Shown piece by piece: positions 8,521 through 19,989 of a stretch of DNA of 64,000 nt. Position 1 is the stretch's first letter. Every line of letters begins with the position of its first letter. Position numbers and translations under genes: made by a program. A model generated the notes under the pieces. That model made no database searches, had not been told where the DNA came from, and saw nothing but the letters and a program-made list of their open reading frames with translations. This DNA is from Hyphomicrobium facile (lineage in GTDB: Bacteria; Pseudomonadota; Alphaproteobacteria; Rhizobiales; Hyphomicrobiaceae). The stretch lies in NCBI RefSeq assembly GCF_900116175.1, contig NZ_FPCH01000002.1, positions 682,001 to 746,000 on the forward strand. The letters run 5' to 3'.

Positions 8521-10019
8521 TATTGGGTTCCTTGAGGCGCCGCCGATGCGGCCGCCGTCCCCTGGGCGGATTGATAATTCTGCACGAGGTTCTTCACCGA
8601 TGTCGCCGTCACGTCGAGGACGGGAGACGGATAGACGCCGTAGAAAATCGTGAGCAGCACGAGGGGCGCGAGGATCGCGATCTCGCGCGGAGAAAGATCG
8701 AGCAAGCCTTTAAGGTTTGCCTTTTCGAGCGCACCGAAAATGACCCGGCGATAGAGATAGAGCGCGTAGGCCGCCGAAAGAATGATGCCTGTCGTCGCCA
8801 GGATCGCGACCCAGGTGTTGGCCTTGAAGGCCGCCAGCAGCGTCAAGAATTCGCCAACGAAACCGCTTGTCCCGGGCAGGCCGACGTTCGCCATCGTGAA
8901 GACCATGAAGGCGACGGCGTATTTCGGCATGCGTTCGACGAGGCCGCCATAGGCCGCGATCTCGCGGGTATGCGTGCGATCATAGATGACGCCGACACAG
9001 AGGAAGAGAGCGGATGAAATGATGCCGTGCGACAGCATCTGGAAGATCGCGCCGTCAACGCCTTGCTGGGTCGCTGTGAAGATGCCCATCGTCACGAAGC
9101 CCATGTGCGCCACCGAAGAGTAGGCAATGAGCTTCTTGATGTCTTCCTGCACGAGAGCGACGAGCGAGGTGTAGATGATCGCGACGATTGAAAGCGTGAA
9201 CACCAGAGGCGCGAGGTCGGCCGAGGCGTTCGGGAACATCGGCAGCGAGAAGCGCAGGAAGCCGTAGCCTCCCATCTTCAAGAGAATGCCGGCGAGAATG
9301 ACCGAACCTGCAGTCGGCGCCTCGACGTGGGCGTCGGGAAGCCAAGTGTGGACGGGCCACATCGGCATCTTCACTGCGAACGATGCGAAGAACGCGATCC
9401 AAAGCCACCACTGCATATCCGGCGGGAATTTCGTCTGCAGAAGGGTCGGGATATCGGTCGTTCCGGCGTGCCAGTACATCGCCATCATGGCGAGCAGCAT
9501 CAGCACCGAGCCGAGCAGCGTGTAGAGGAAGAACTTGAAGCTCGCGTAGACGCGCCGCTTGCCACCCCAAACTCCGATGATGATGAACATCGGAATGAGG
9601 CCGCCCTCGAAGAAGAGGTAGAAGAGAACCATATCGAGCGCCGAGAAGACGCCGAGCATCAGCGTTTCCAGAACGAGAAACGCGATCATGTATTCCTTGA
9701 CGCGATCCTGCACCGACACCCAGCTCGCCAGAATGCAGAGCGGCATCAGGAACGTCGTCAGAATGACGAACAGCATCGAAATGCCGTCGACGCCCATTTT
9801 ATATTTCAGCGGACCGAGCCACGCGTGCTCCTCGACGAACTGGAAGCCAGCCGTGTTCGTGTCGAAGTTGATCCAGATGAGAAGCGAGACAGCGAACGTG
9901 ACGAGCGTCGTCCAGAGCGCGATCCAGCGCGCGTTGCCCTTGGCTTCCGAGTTGAGCGTCGCGATCAGCAGCGCTCCAACGAGCGGCAGGAACGTGGTGA
10001 CCGAAAGAATGTTGCTCAT
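8520..10019 (-). CDS. nuoM: NADH-quinone oxidoreductase subunit M
   Basis: Antiporter-like proton-translocating subunit of complex I, 499 aa from the ATG at 10019, which overlaps the nuoL stop (ATGA); a longer frame to 10058 is not needed. Motifs include [39 protein letters not shown] (channel Lys/His region), [20 protein letters not shown] and [20 protein letters not shown]. About 14 membrane helices are expected. The tail after the last helix is Gln/Ala-rich ([19 protein letters not shown]). Confidence 0.97.
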   Translation of the reverse strand: MSNILSVTTFLPLVGALLIATLNSEAKGNARWIALWTTLVTFAVSLLIWINFDTNTAGFQFVEEHAWLGPLKYKMGVDGISMLFVILTTFLMPLCILASWVSVQDRVKEYMIAFLVLETLMLGVFSALDMVLFYLFFEGGLIPMFIIIGVWGGKRRVYASFKFFLYTLLGSVLMLLAMMAMYWHAGTTDIPTLLQTKFPPDMQWWLWIAFFASFAVKMPMWPVHTWLPDAHVEAPTAGSVILAGILLKMGGYGFLRFSLPMFPNASADLAPLVFTLSIVAIIYTSLVALVQEDIKKLIAYSSVAHMGFVTMGIFTATQQGVDGAIFQMLSHGIISSALFLCVGVIYDRTHTREIAAYGGLVERMPKYAVAFMVFTMANVGLPGTSGFVGEFLTLLAAFKANTWVAILATTGIILSAAYALYLYRRVIFGALEKANLKGLLDLSPREIAILAPLVLLTIFYGVYPSPVLDVTATSVKNLVQNYQSAQGTAAASAAPQGTQ

Positions 10020-11974
10020 TTGAGCACCCCGCCAAAGAGCCCGTTGTAGGTGAGCCATGTCAGGATGGCCGCGACGCCGATCAGCATCGCGAAGGCATAG
10101 TGGTACATGTAGCCCGTCTGCAGTTTGACGACGCGATCCGTAACGCGGACGACACCCGCCGCCGTGCCGTCGATGGCGCCATCGATGACGGCGCCGTCAC
10201 CGCCCTTCCAGAGGAAGCGGCCGATCGCGAACGCGGGCCGCACGAAAATCAGATTGTAGAGCTCGTCGAAGTACCACTTGTTCAGCAGGAAGAGGTAGAG
10301 CGGGCGGAACGTGCGTGCCGTCGCCTCCGGCAGCCAAGGGGCTCCGATGTAGTAGACCCAAGCAATCGCAAAGCCCGCGAGCATCGCGATCAACGACGAA
10401 TAGGGGACCCATCCCGGCACTTCGTGCATCTCGTGCAGGATATGATTGTGCTCGCCGCGGAAAATCGAAGCGCCCCAGAATTCACTCTGGTCATGCCCCA
10501 TGAAATACGGCGCGAAAACGAGACCCGCGAGAACGGCTCCGAGCGACAGGACCGCAAGCGGCACCATCATCGTCGGCGGGCTTTCGTGGGCGTGGTCGAA
10601 GGTGTGATGGTCGGCGCGTGTTTCGCCGTAGAACGTCATGAAGATGAGACGCCAGGAATAGAACGACGTCATCAATGCCGCGACAACGAGGAGCCAGAAG
10701 GCGTAGTTGTTCGGCGTGTTGGCGGCATAGGCCGCCTCGATGATGGCGTCCTTCGAATAGAAGCCTGCAAAGCCCGCGAGATGCGGAATGCCGACGCCGG
10801 TCAACGCGAGCGTTCCAATCAGCATTGCAGCGAACGTCCACGGTATTTTCCGCCGGAGGCCGCCCATCGCGCGCATATCCTGCTCGTGATGCATGGCGTG
10901 AATGACGGAACCCGCGCCGAGGAACAAGAGCGCCTTGAAGAAGGCGTGCGTAAAGAGGTGGAAGATGCCGACCCCGTATGCGCCGATGCCGCATGCAACG
11001 AACATGTAGCCGAGCTGCGAGCACGTCGAATAGGCGATGACGCGCTTGATGTCGTTCTGGACGAGGCCGACGGTCGCGGCGAAGAAGGCGGTAATCGCGC
11101 CGATGAACGTCACGACGATGAGCGCATTGGGCGCCAGCTCGAAGATAGGCGACAGGCGAGCGACCATGAACACGCCGGCCGTCACCATCGTCGCGGCGTG
11201 GATGAGCGCGGAGACGGGCGTCGGGCCTTCCATCGCGTCAGGCAACCACGTGTGCAGCAGGAACTGAGCGGATTTGCCCATCGCGCCGACGAACAGCAAC
11301 AGCGAGAGCGTCGTCAGGATATCGACTTCGTAACCCGCAAAGCTGAAGGTCTTGCCGACGGCGCTCGGCGCTGCTGCGAACAGCGCGTCGAGGTTCACGG
11401 TGTGAAAGACGAAGAAGAGGCCGAAGACGCCGAGCGAAAATCCGAAGTCGCCGACGCGGTTGACGATGAAGGCCTTGATGGCGGCGGCGTTGGCTTCGGG
11501 CTTCTTATACCAGAAGCCGATCAGCAAGTAGGACGCGAGGCCGACGCCTTCCCAGCCGAAGAACATCTGCACGAGGTTGCCGCTCGTGACGAGCATCAAC
11601 ATCGCGAAGGTGAAGAGCGAGAGATACGCGAAGAACCGCGGCCGCGAGTCATCCTCGTGCATGTAGCCAATCGAATAGAGATGCACGAGCGAAGAGACCG
11701 TCGTCACGACGACGAGCATGACGGACGTCAGCGTATCGATCTTGAGCGCCCATGAGACGTCGAGTTCGCCCGACGTAATCCAGCGCATCAGGGTGATTTC
11801 GCGGGTTTCGTGTCCGAGGCCGACCTGGACGAACACGACCCAGGACAGCACGGCGGCGATCATCAGGAACGCGGTCGTGATGATCTCGCTCGGGCGATCG
11901 CCGATGACACGGCCGAACAGCCCGGCAATCAGCGCGCCGGCAAGCGGCAGAAAAACGATGGCGGCGTAAATCAT
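10016..11974 (-). CDS. nuoL: NADH-quinone oxidoreductase subunit L
   Basis: Largest membrane subunit of complex I, distal proton channel plus the long lateral helix. It is 652 aa. Motifs include [80 protein letters not shown] and [20 protein letters not shown]. The C-terminal portion carries further helices and the linker region expected for the lateral arm. The start lies 7 nt downstream of nuoK and the stop overlaps nuoM by 4 nt. Confidence 0.97.
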   Translation of the reverse strand: MIYAAIVFLPLAGALIAGLFGRVIGDRPSEIITTAFLMIAAVLSWVVFVQVGLGHETREITLMRWITSGELDVSWALKIDTLTSVMLVVVTTVSSLVHLYSIGYMHEDDSRPRFFAYLSLFTFAMLMLVTSGNLVQMFFGWEGVGLASYLLIGFWYKKPEANAAAIKAFIVNRVGDFGFSLGVFGLFFVFHTVNLDALFAAAPSAVGKTFSFAGYEVDILTTLSLLLFVGAMGKSAQFLLHTWLPDAMEGPTPVSALIHAATMVTAGVFMVARLSPIFELAPNALIVVTFIGAITAFFAATVGLVQNDIKRVIAYSTCSQLGYMFVACGIGAYGVGIFHLFTHAFFKALLFLGAGSVIHAMHHEQDMRAMGGLRRKIPWTFAAMLIGTLALTGVGIPHLAGFAGFYSKDAIIEAAYAANTPNNYAFWLLVVAALMTSFYSWRLIFMTFYGETRADHHTFDHAHESPPTMMVPLAVLSLGAVLAGLVFAPYFMGHDQSEFWGASIFRGEHNHILHEMHEVPGWVPYSSLIAMLAGFAIAWVYYIGAPWLPEATARTFRPLYLFLLNKWYFDELYNLIFVRPAFAIGRFLWKGGDGAVIDGAIDGTAAGVVRVTDRVVKLQTGYMYHYAFAMLIGVAAILTWLTYNGLFGGVLK

Positions 11975-11981
11975 TCCCGCC

Positions 11982-12290
11982 TCACCCCTTCATCATGTTG
12001 ATGTCTTCGACCGCGATGGAACCGCGGTTGCGGAAGTAGACGACCATGATCGCGAGGCCGATGGCGGATTCGGCCGCGGCGACGGTCAGCACGAACAGCG
12101 CGAAAATTTGCCCTACGAGGTCGCCGTTGAAGTGCGAGAACGCGACGAGGTTGATGTTGACTGCAAGCAGCATCAACTCGATCGACAGCAGGATGACGAT
12201 GACGTTCTTCCGGTTCAGGAAGATGCCGAAGATGCCGAGCGTGAAGAGACACGCGGCGACGACCAGATAATGTCCAAGACCGATGGTCAT
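11982..12290 (-). CDS. nuoK: NADH-quinone oxidoreductase subunit K
   Basis: Small complex I membrane subunit (102 aa, the usual length) with three membrane helices. The conserved membrane glutamates are in [18 protein letters not shown] and [16 protein letters not shown]. It starts at the ATG at 12290 and overlaps the end of nuoJ by 4 nt, as in most bacterial nuo operons. Confidence 0.97.
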   Translation of the reverse strand: MTIGLGHYLVVAACLFTLGIFGIFLNRKNVIVILLSIELMLLAVNINLVAFSHFNGDLVGQIFALFVLTVAAAESAIGLAIMVVYFRNRGSIAVEDINMMKG

Positions 12291-12937
12291 TCCGCAGCCT
12301 CCGGATGTTTGGCGGGTGGCGGGATGACCGAGCCGCCGCTCGGGACTTTGACCACTTCGAGGCCGGTCGCCGGTCCGCGCGCAACCTGCGCGCTGATAGA
12401 CTGGCGCTTGACGCCTTTGCGGTGCTTCAGCGTCAGGACGATGGCGCCGATCATTGCGACGAGCAGGATGAGGCCCGCTCCCTCGAAGTAGTAGACGTAC
12501 TTCGTATAGAGAATTTCGCCGAGCGCGCGGGTGTTGGTGATGCCGGAGTCTGCCGCCGGCACGGGCGACGACGGGCTCATTACGGGCGAGACCGCGAGGC
12601 CCTTATAACCGACGAGCGCGAGAAGCTCGACCAGAACGAGACCGCCGATCAGTGCGCCGATCTTGGCGTTCTTGATGAAGCCGGCTTTCAGTTCGGCGAA
12701 GTCGACGTCGAGCATCATGACGACGAACAGGAAGAGCACGGAGACCGCGCCGACGTAGACGATGACGAGCAGCATCGCCAGGAATTCGGCGTTGAGCAGA
12801 ACGAACAGACCCGCAGCGTTGAAGAACGCCAGGATCAGGAACAGGACTGCGTGAACCGGGTTCTTCGTCAGAATGACGGAAGCGCCCGATGCCACCGCGA
12901 GCACAGAGAAAAGATAGAAGAAGAGAGCCGATGCCAT
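12287..12937 (-). CDS. nuoJ: NADH-quinone oxidoreductase subunit J
   Basis: Complex I membrane subunit, 216 aa with the start placed at the ATG at 12937 ([18 protein letters not shown]); the open frame extends further upstream only because it reads through nuoI out of frame. Five membrane helices are visible, including the motifs [20 protein letters not shown] and [20 protein letters not shown], the latter matching the pi-bulge helix region of the family. The C-terminal tail of about 40 residues is polar ([20 protein letters not shown]) and follows the last helix. It overlaps nuoK by 4 nt. Confidence 0.95.
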   Translation of the reverse strand: MASALFFYLFSVLAVASGASVILTKNPVHAVLFLILAFFNAAGLFVLLNAEFLAMLLVIVYVGAVSVLFLFVVMMLDVDFAELKAGFIKNAKIGALIGGLVLVELLALVGYKGLAVSPVMSPSSPVPAADSGITNTRALGEILYTKYVYYFEGAGLILLVAMIGAIVLTLKHRKGVKRQSISAQVARGPATGLEVVKVPSGGSVIPPPAKHPEAAE

Positions 12938-12948
12938 CGCCTTGCCTT

Positions 12949-13437
12949 CTATCGATACTTCGCGTCGAGCGCGATGTTCTTTGCGATTTCGCGTTCCCAG
13001 CGGTCGCCGTTCGCGAGCAGCCGGTCCTTGTCGTAGAAAAGTTCTTCGCGCGTCTCGGTCGCGAACTCGAAGTTCGGCCCTTCGACGATGGCGTCGACCG
13101 GGCAGGCTTCCTGACAGAGCCCGCAATAGATGCACTTCGTCATGTCGATGTCGTAGCGCGTTGTGCGGCGCGTACCGTCGTTGCGGCGCGGGCCGGCCTC
13201 GATCGTGATCGCCTGCGCCGGGCAGATCGCCTCGCAGAGCTTGCAGGCGATGCAGCGCTCTTCGCCGTTCGGATAACGGCGGAGCGCGTGCTCACCGCGG
13301 AAGCGCGGCGATAGCGGGCCCTTTTCGTAAGGATAGTTCAGCGTCTTCTTCGGCGAGAAGAAGTAACGCATCGTCAAGAAGAACGCCGAGACGAACTCCA
13401 AGAGGAAAAGCGATTTTGCTGCGCGCGCTACGCTCAT
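12949..13437 (-). CDS. nuoI: NADH-quinone oxidoreductase subunit I (2 x [4Fe-4S])
   Basis: Ferredoxin-like subunit of the complex I peripheral arm carrying clusters N6a and N6b. It is 162 aa starting at the ATG at 13437, which overlaps the nuoH stop (ATGA). The two cluster motifs are [16 protein letters not shown] and [16 protein letters not shown], each with the CxxCxxCxxxCP pattern. The N-terminal amphipathic/hydrophobic stretch [18 protein letters not shown] anchors it at the membrane. A much longer open frame reaching 14373 is an artefact of reading antiframe through nuoH. Confidence 0.97.
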   Translation of the reverse strand: MSVARAAKSLFLLEFVSAFFLTMRYFFSPKKTLNYPYEKGPLSPRFRGEHALRRYPNGEERCIACKLCEAICPAQAITIEAGPRRNDGTRRTTRYDIDMTKCIYCGLCQEACPVDAIVEGPNFEFATETREELFYDKDRLLANGDRWEREIAKNIALDAKYR

Positions 13438-14504
13438 GAGAGGAAGCCTCCGAATTGGAGCACGGCGGCCGTGATGACGACCATGACGAGCGACAACGGC
13501 AGGAACACCTTCCAGCCGAGGCGCATCAATTGATCGTAGCGATACCGCGGCACCATCGCCTTCACCATGGCAAACATGAAGAAGACGAATACGACTTTGA
13601 TCAGGAACCAGAAAATGCCCGGGACGGCGTTGAGCGGCCAGATGTCCAGCGGCGGCAACCAGCCACCCAGGAAGAGGATGGTCGTCATCGCGCACATGGC
13701 CGTTATCGAGACGTACTCGCCGAGCATGTAAAGCAGGTAGGGGGTCGAGGAATATTCGACCATGAAGCCGGCGACGAGTTCGGATTCGGCTTCGACGAGG
13801 TCGAACGGGGGCCGGTTCGTTTCGGCGAGCGCCGAGATGAAGAACACGACGAACATCGGAAAGAGCGCGAACCAATTCCAGTCGAACAGCGAGTTCGTCA
13901 GGCCGATGTGCGTGCCGATGCCGGTCTTCTGCGAGTTGACGACGTCGGTCACGTTGAGAGAGCCGACGCACAGCAGCACGCAGATAATGACGAAGCCGAT
14001 CGAGACCTCGTAGGAGACCATCTGCGCGGCGGAGCGTAGCGCGCCCATGAACGGGTACTTCGAGTTCGACGCCCAGCCGCCCATGATGATGCCGTAGACG
14101 CCGAGCGACGAGATCGCGAGCAGGTAAAGAATTCCGACGTTCATGTCGGAAATCACCCAGCGGCCCCAGCTGTTCTCGTTGACGGGGATGACGGCCCACG
14201 ACGCCAAGGCGCACGTTGCCGTTGCGAGCGGCGCCAGCAAGAAGACGACCTTGTCGGAGCCCGATGGGATGATCGGCTCCTTCAGGACGAACTTCAGAAG
14301 GTCGGCAAAGGATTGCAACAGGCCGAATGGTCCGACGACGTTCGGGCCGCGGCGCATCTGGACTGCGGCCCACACCTTGCGATCCATCAGGAGCAGGAAA
14401 GCGATGATGACCAGGAGCACGACCAGCAAGAGCAGGGAAAAGCCGATCAGCACCAGCAAGTTCCAGCCGTAGTCGTTCATGAATGTCTGCAGCGTGTCGA
14501 GCAT
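13434..14504 (-). CDS. nuoH: NADH-quinone oxidoreductase subunit H
   Basis: Membrane subunit of complex I at the interface with the peripheral arm, forming much of the quinone entry chamber. It is 356 aa with eight or so helices. Motifs include [60 protein letters not shown] and [19 protein letters not shown], all highly conserved in NuoH/ND1. The stop overlaps the nuoI start. Confidence 0.97.
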   Translation of the reverse strand: MLDTLQTFMNDYGWNLLVLIGFSLLLLVVLLVIIAFLLLMDRKVWAAVQMRRGPNVVGPFGLLQSFADLLKFVLKEPIIPSGSDKVVFLLAPLATATCALASWAVIPVNENSWGRWVISDMNVGILYLLAISSLGVYGIIMGGWASNSKYPFMGALRSAAQMVSYEVSIGFVIICVLLCVGSLNVTDVVNSQKTGIGTHIGLTNSLFDWNWFALFPMFVVFFISALAETNRPPFDLVEAESELVAGFMVEYSSTPYLLYMLGEYVSITAMCAMTTILFLGGWLPPLDIWPLNAVPGIFWFLIKVVFVFFMFAMVKAMVPRYRYDQLMRLGWKVFLPLSLVMVVITAAVLQFGGFLS

Positions 14505-14509
14505 GTTCC

Positions 14510-16606
14510 CTATTCCGCTGCGCTGAGTTTCTGTTGGTGTGACGCTCGAAGCGCGCTCATGCCGGCCATTACGGCGGAAGATCGCGCGATCGGGTTCGTC
14601 ATATAAAAGTCAGCGATCACCGGAGCGAATGGCGCTGATGACGGTTGTGCACCGAGCTTCGCAAGCGTCTCGAGCCCGGATACGGCGCGGACTTCGATCG
14701 TATCCAGGGCTGCGAGCTGCGGGCTCGTCCGGTACATCGCCGCGCGAAGCTCTTTCAAGCTATCGTAGGGCAGCTTGGTGCCGGCACGCTCAGAAAGCGC
14801 TCGGATGATCGTCCAGTCTTCCTTCGCGTCTCCCGGTGGAAACACGGCTTTCAGCGTCTGCTGCGCGCGGCCTTCGGTGTTGACGAAGGTTGCGCTCTTT
14901 TCAGTATAGGCGGCGCCGGGAAGAATGACATCGGCCCGTTCGGTGCCTTTGTCGCCGTGCGTTCCCTGATAGACGACGAACGCGGACGGGCTCACCTTCG
15001 ACAGATCGCATTCATCGGCGCCGAGCAGATAGACGAACTCTGAATCGGGCCCGAGAATTCCGGCGGCATCCTTGCCGCCCTTCCCTGGAACGAAGCCGAG
15101 ATCGAGACCTGCGACCCGGGCTGCTGCCGTGTGCAGAACGTTGAAGCCGTTCCACGCCGCGTCTTTCCCCGCAGATGCTGCGAGGACGATGCGCGCTGCG
15201 AGCGACAGCGCAGCGAGACCGTCTGCACGGGCGAAGGCGCCCTGCCCGACGATGACCATCGGCTTGCTCGCGGCTTTCAAAACTTCGGCGAACGGGTGCT
15301 TGCCGTTCGCGATCTCGGCCAAGGTATCGGGCCCGGCGCCCAGATATTCATATGGGTACGCGAGATCCACCTTGGTGCCGACAAGCGCGATTTTCGTCGG
15401 CGCACTGCGCCAGCGCTTGCGGATGCGTGAATTGAGAACCGCGGCTTCGAGGCGTGGGTTGGCTCCGACGATCAGAATCGCGTCGGCCTCCTCGATGCCT
15501 TCGATGCCGGAATTGAAAAGGTAGCTCGCACGGCCAAGCTTCGGATCGAGCTTGTCGCCTGCCTGGCGGCAATCGAGAGACGTTGCGCCCAAGCGCGTGA
15601 GAAGGTCCTTCAGCGCGAACATTTCCTCAGCGCCCGCGAGGTCGCCCGCGATTGCGCCGATCTTTTCCGCCGGCGCCGCTTTCAATTTCGCGGCAACGAG
15701 ACCCAGCGCTTCATCCCAGCTTGCGGGTTCGAAGCGGCCGTTCTTGCGGATGTAGGGCTGATCGAGGCGCTGCGTTTTCAGGCCGTCGGCGACGTGACGC
15801 GTCTTGTCGGAGATCCACTCCTCGTTCACGGCGTCGTTGTTGCGCGGAAGGATGCGCATGACGGCGGCGCCGCGCACGTCGGCGCTGATCGAGGAGCCGA
15901 CAGCGTCCATCACGTCGATGGTCTCGAAAGTTTCCATCTCCCACGGCCGGGCGGCAAAGGCCCACGGGCGATGCGTCAACGCGCCGACCGGGCAAAGATC
16001 GACGGCGTTGGCGCTCATTTCGGAAAGGATGCCTTGCTCGAGATAGGTCGTGATTTCCGCGTCTTCGCCGCGGCCGATCAGTCCGAGTTCCTCGACGCCT
16101 GCAACTTCCGTCATGTAACGAACGCAGCGCGTGCAATGAATGCAACGCGTCATCATCGTCTTGATCAGCGGACCGATGTGCTTTTCTTCGACGGCGCGCT
16201 TGTTCTCGGTATAGCGCGAGCCGCCCATGCCGAACGCCATCGCCTGATCTTGCAGATCGCATTCGCCGCCCTGATCGCAGATCGGGCAGTCGAGCGGGTG
16301 GTTGATGAGCAGAAACTCCATCACCCCTTCACGCGCCTTCTTCACCATCGGAGAGGCGGTGTTGACGACCTTCGGCGAGCCGTCCCTGTTCGGCGGCAGA
16401 TCGTTGACGAGCATGGCGCAGGACGCGACCGGCTTCGGCGAACCCTCGACCTCGACCAGACACATGCGGCAGTTGCCGGCGATCGATAGCCGCTCGTGAT
16501 AGCAGAAGCGCGGAATGACTGCGCCCGCCAATTCACAGGCGTGCATCAGTGTCGTGCCGTCCTCGACCTCAATCGGCTTGCCGTCGACAATAAGTTGCTT
16601 GGCCAT
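14510..16606 (-). CDS. nuoG: NADH-quinone oxidoreductase subunit G
   Basis: Iron-sulfur subunit of the complex I peripheral arm, 698 aa. It has an N-terminal [2Fe-2S] domain ([20 protein letters not shown], then [20 protein letters not shown]), the His-cysteine ligated cluster region ([20 protein letters not shown]), a further cluster motif ([30 protein letters not shown]) and a degenerate molybdopterin-oxidoreductase-like C-terminal domain. The start lies 16 nt downstream of nuoF. The length is typical of alphaproteobacteria. Confidence 0.97.
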   Translation of the reverse strand: MAKQLIVDGKPIEVEDGTTLMHACELAGAVIPRFCYHERLSIAGNCRMCLVEVEGSPKPVASCAMLVNDLPPNRDGSPKVVNTASPMVKKAREGVMEFLLINHPLDCPICDQGGECDLQDQAMAFGMGGSRYTENKRAVEEKHIGPLIKTMMTRCIHCTRCVRYMTEVAGVEELGLIGRGEDAEITTYLEQGILSEMSANAVDLCPVGALTHRPWAFAARPWEMETFETIDVMDAVGSSISADVRGAAVMRILPRNNDAVNEEWISDKTRHVADGLKTQRLDQPYIRKNGRFEPASWDEALGLVAAKLKAAPAEKIGAIAGDLAGAEEMFALKDLLTRLGATSLDCRQAGDKLDPKLGRASYLFNSGIEGIEEADAILIVGANPRLEAAVLNSRIRKRWRSAPTKIALVGTKVDLAYPYEYLGAGPDTLAEIANGKHPFAEVLKAASKPMVIVGQGAFARADGLAALSLAARIVLAASAGKDAAWNGFNVLHTAAARVAGLDLGFVPGKGGKDAAGILGPDSEFVYLLGADECDLSKVSPSAFVVYQGTHGDKGTERADVILPGAAYTEKSATFVNTEGRAQQTLKAVFPPGDAKEDWTIIRALSERAGTKLPYDSLKELRAAMYRTSPQLAALDTIEVRAVSGLETLAKLGAQPSSAPFAPVIADFYMTNPIARSSAVMAGMSALRASHQQKLSAAE

Positions 16607-16622
16607 CGTTTTTTTCCGCAGC

Positions 16623-17909
16623 CTACTCTGCCGCCATGCGTGAATGTTTTGCCTGGTAATCGTCGATACGTGCTTCGATCACCGAGCGGAAGTTGTTGAT
16701 CAGACCTTGAACGGGCCATGCCGCCGCGTCGCCGAGCGCGCAGATGGTGTGGCCTTCTACCTGCTTCGTGACATCGAACAGCAGATCGATCTCGCGCTTT
16801 TCAGCTTCGCCGCGCTCCATACGCTCGAGGACGCGCCACATCCAGCCGGTGCCTTCGCGGCACGGCGTGCACTGGCCGCAGCTCTCGTGCTTATAGAAAT
16901 AAGCGATGCGCCGGATTGCGCCGATGATGTCGGTCGATTTGTCCATCACGATCACGGCGGCCGTGCCGAGACCCGAGCCGAGCTTGCCCAGCGCGTCGAA
17001 ATCCATCGTCACCGCTTCGGCCTGCTCTGCCGTGATGCAGCGGACGGACGATCCGCCCGGAATGACGGCGAGCAGATTATCCCAACCGCCGCGGATGCCG
17101 CCGCAATGCCTGTCGATCAGCTCTTTGAGGGGGATCCCCATCTCTTCTTCGACGACGCACGGGCGCTCGACGTGACCTGAGATCTGGAAGAGCTTGGTCC
17201 CGGTGTTGTTCGGCTTGCCGAGAGCTGCGAACCACGCCGATCCGCGACGCAGGATTTCGCCTGCGACGGCGATGCTTTCGACGTTATTGATGGTCGTCGG
17301 AGCGCCGTAAAGGCCGACGTTCGCCGGGAACGGCGGTTTCAGGCGCGGCTGGCCCTTTTTGCCTTCGAGGCTTTCGAGCATCGCCGTTTCTTCGCCGCAG
17401 ATGTAAGCCCCGGCGCCGTGGTGCACGAAAATGTCGAAGTCCCAGCCGTGAACGTTATTCTTGCCGATGAGCTTGGCGTCGTAGGCTTCATCGATGGCGC
17501 GCTGGAGCGCTTCGCGCTCGCGGATGTATTCGCCGCGCACGTAAACGTAGCAGGTATGCGCGCGCATCGCGAAGGAGGCAAGCAACGCGCCTTCGATCAT
17601 AAGATGTGCGTCGTGCCGAAGGATCTCGCGGTCCTTGCAGGAGCCGGGCTCGGATTCGTCGGCGTTGATGACGAGATAGCTCGGCCGCACATCGGCCTTC
17701 GGCATGAACGACCACTTGAGGCCTGTCGGGAAGCCCGCGCCACCGCGGCCGCGCAGACCCGACTTCTTCACCTCGTCGATGATGTAGTCGTGACCTTTGT
17801 CGATGAAGAACTTGGTGCCATCCCACACGCCGCGGCTCATCGCGCCTTTGAGACTGACGTCGTGGAGGCCGTAGATGTTGCGGAAAATGCGGTCGCGATC
17901 ATGCAACAT
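16623..17909 (-). CDS. nuoF: NADH-quinone oxidoreductase subunit F (NADH/FMN-binding)
   Basis: NADH-oxidising flavoprotein subunit with FMN and a [4Fe-4S] cluster. It is 428 aa from the ATG at 17909 ([20 protein letters not shown]), preceded by an AAAGGG ribosome site. Motifs are [20 protein letters not shown] (NADH/FMN site), [37 protein letters not shown] and the cluster motif [16 protein letters not shown]. It starts 5 nt downstream of nuoE. Confidence 0.97.
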   Translation of the reverse strand: MLHDRDRIFRNIYGLHDVSLKGAMSRGVWDGTKFFIDKGHDYIIDEVKKSGLRGRGGAGFPTGLKWSFMPKADVRPSYLVINADESEPGSCKDREILRHDAHLMIEGALLASFAMRAHTCYVYVRGEYIREREALQRAIDEAYDAKLIGKNNVHGWDFDIFVHHGAGAYICGEETAMLESLEGKKGQPRLKPPFPANVGLYGAPTTINNVESIAVAGEILRRGSAWFAALGKPNNTGTKLFQISGHVERPCVVEEEMGIPLKELIDRHCGGIRGGWDNLLAVIPGGSSVRCITAEQAEAVTMDFDALGKLGSGLGTAAVIVMDKSTDIIGAIRRIAYFYKHESCGQCTPCREGTGWMWRVLERMERGEAEKREIDLLFDVTKQVEGHTICALGDAAAWPVQGLINNFRSVIEARIDDYQAKHSRMAAE

Positions 17910-17914
17910 GCGCG

Positions 17915-19081
17915 CTACCCTTTCGGCCTTTTGCCGGCTTTGCTTTCCGGACGCGATCCGGATGCGAGCTTCTGCGCCTGCTCGATCCATTTGTCACGCG
18001 TTACGCGACCCATGAAGCCATCGAACTGGACTTCGAACCACGCGACGTTCTGCGGCGTCCACTTGGCGATCTGATCGAAATGCCAGATGCCCATTGCGCC
18101 AAGCTTATCGCGTAGGTCGGCGGTGATACCTGAGATCAGCGTAAAATCGTCGGCTTTGCCGCCGCGCGGCGCTTTCAAAAGCTCGGGCTCGACGGATCGG
18201 CTTGCGGCTGCACCCGCAATCGCCCTGTCGCGGATCATGTCCGCCTTGATCTTATCAAGTTCGCCCGCGGAAAGCGCCTTGCCGCCGCTCCGCTCTTCGA
18301 GCTCCTTGACGAGCCCGGCGTTCGCCATCGCGGTCAGCGCTGCAGGGTGAACCGGCGCAGGCTTTGGAGCCGCTGCTCCTCCCGGCGACGCCGGCGATGT
18401 TTCGTTGGCCTTGTCGGGGGCGCCCGACGTTTCTTCAAAACGCTTCTTCCAGGCGCCGATCGTCGAGCCATCGTAAAGCGCCGGATCGGTCAACGTGGTT
18501 GGGCCGGACACCGGGCAAGACGCAACGCGGCCGATCTGAGATCCGGCCTTCGGCTGCTTACCGGCAATGAAGCCATCAATAATCTTGTTCAGCTGCTCTG
18601 GCGTCAGGTCTTCGTAGGTATCCTTGCCGATCTGAACGACCGGAGCATTGGCGCAGACGCCGATGCATTCAACCTCTTCCCACGACGCCGTGCCATCGGC
18701 GTTCAGCGTGTGCGCATGCTCGTCGATCCGGCTCTTGCAAACGGCGATGAGATCGCGCGAGCCGCGGAGCATACACGGGGTGGTGCCGCAGACCTGAACG
18801 TGGAGTTTTGTTCCGACCGGCGAGAGCTGGAACATCGTATAGAAGGTGGCGACCTCCAGACCGCGAATGTGGGCCATTCCCAGCATATCGCAGACCAGTC
18901 TGATCGCGGGCTCCGGCAGCCAGCCGCCCGCCTGCTCTTGCGCACGCCAAAGCAGCGGAATGATCGCGGAAGCTTGCTTGCCTTCGGGATATTTCGCGAT
19001 CACCTCGCTCGCCCACGCTAGATTTTCGGGCGTGAAAGCGAACTGTGCAGGTTGCACTGGATTTAGTCGGCGAACGCCCAT
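17915..19081 (-). CDS. nuoE: NADH-quinone oxidoreductase subunit E with long C-terminal extension
   Basis: [2Fe-2S] subunit of the NADH module. Starts at the ATG at 19081 ([20 protein letters not shown]), giving 388 aa, roughly twice the usual 160-220 aa. The N-terminal 200 residues are canonical, with cluster cysteines in [13 protein letters not shown] and [20 protein letters not shown]. After that comes a Pro/Ala-rich linker ([20 protein letters not shown]), then a C-terminal domain with [20 protein letters not shown] and [20 protein letters not shown]. The latter resembles the helix-hairpin-helix fold appended to NuoE in some alphaproteobacteria. Its role is unknown. First gene of the nuoE-N block, separated from nuoD by about 2 kb. 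Confidence 0.95.
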   Translation of the reverse strand: MGVRRLNPVQPAQFAFTPENLAWASEVIAKYPEGKQASAIIPLLWRAQEQAGGWLPEPAIRLVCDMLGMAHIRGLEVATFYTMFQLSPVGTKLHVQVCGTTPCMLRGSRDLIAVCKSRIDEHAHTLNADGTASWEEVECIGVCANAPVVQIGKDTYEDLTPEQLNKIIDGFIAGKQPKAGSQIGRVASCPVSGPTTLTDPALYDGSTIGAWKKRFEETSGAPDKANETSPASPGGAAAPKPAPVHPAALTAMANAGLVKELEERSGGKALSAGELDKIKADMIRDRAIAGAAASRSVEPELLKAPRGGKADDFTLISGITADLRDKLGAMGIWHFDQIAKWTPQNVAWFEVQFDGFMGRVTRDKWIEQAQKLASGSRPESKAGKRPKG

Positions 19082-19313
19082 CCACGGCTCCTCGAACGTC
19101 GGTCGTATGGCGCCGAATACACAACGTGGCCATGTCACAAACTGTGATTCGGCACGTCACGCAGCAATGTCGACTCTCAGAGTGACATTAAACCCTCAGC
19201 CACCAACGCGGTCCAGTACGAGGAATGCCGCGCCAAAGCAAGCATTTGCCGATCCCTATGAGGGAGCAAGCGCTGTTCGCAGTGGAGATTTAGGTGCGAC
19301 GAAAAGCGCGAAG

Positions 19314-19793
19314 CTATGGAGCGGATTTCGGCGGCTGCGTTGGCGACGTCACGCCCGCATCCGGCGCGAGAATTCCGCGGCGCTGAAGTGTTTCGGAGGG
19401 GCGCTCCGTTGCCCACCTGCGTTCGGAAAAGCCGAGTGGCACGGCGAGCCAGCCGAGCAGCAAAAGAAACGTAGCGATAGGCGCGAGAAACAACGCAAGC
19501 TGCGAGCCGACGCGGAGAAAACCCGTCCAAAGAGCGGCGAACAGCAAACCCAGCGCAATGATCATCCAGCCGCCGTCGTCGGCGCCGCGCGCCGTCGCGA
19601 ACAGCAAGCCGGCGAACAACCCGCCAAGCCCGATCAGAACCGGAATGAACGGCATGTCGGCTTGCAGCGCGCCCATCGGCCAGCTCCGCGTACGGGCGAA
19701 AAGCCTATAGGTCGCAAGGCTCAAGCCCCAGCCGACGGCGGCCACGGCGAGCAGGAACAGGTTGTCGACCATCGGCGCAGCACCGGGAAGCAT
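19314..19793 (-). CDS. Hypothetical four-helix membrane protein
   Basis: I do not recognise a family. The 159-aa protein starts at the ATG at 19793, with a clear AAAGGAG ribosome site 7 nt upstream. Four hydrophobic segments are visible: LFLLAVAAVGWGLSLATYRL, PFIPVLIGLGGLFAGLLFAT, MIIALGLLFAALWTGFL and LALFLAPIATFLLLLGWLAV. The C-terminal 35 residues are polar and basic. It lies between nuoE and a plus-strand gene, inside the otherwise conserved nuo run. A 230-base gap separates it from nuoE. Confidence 0.7.
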   Translation of the reverse strand: MLPGAAPMVDNLFLLAVAAVGWGLSLATYRLFARTRSWPMGALQADMPFIPVLIGLGGLFAGLLFATARGADDGGWMIIALGLLFAALWTGFLRVGSQLALFLAPIATFLLLLGWLAVPLGFSERRWATERPSETLQRRGILAPDAGVTSPTQPPKSAP

Positions 19794-19989
19794 ACTCGGC
19801 TCCTTTGATTTGACGCTCGGCCCCGACCGCAATCTGCCAGGGCTTCGTGACAAGCGCCAGCGCGTTTCGCGGCGGCAACTCGGGCCACGACGACAGGCCG
19901 AAATGTCCGCTCACCGATTGGCAACGGGCCCACCACAAGTACGCCCTTATGGTGTGTCACGGCCCTAAAAACTGAAGGGGGACAGCCGC

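Noticed and set aside
12949-14373. A 474-residue fused NuoI protein
   Set aside because: The first 312 residues read nuoH out of frame; the NuoI start at 13437 overlaps the nuoH stop by ATGA.
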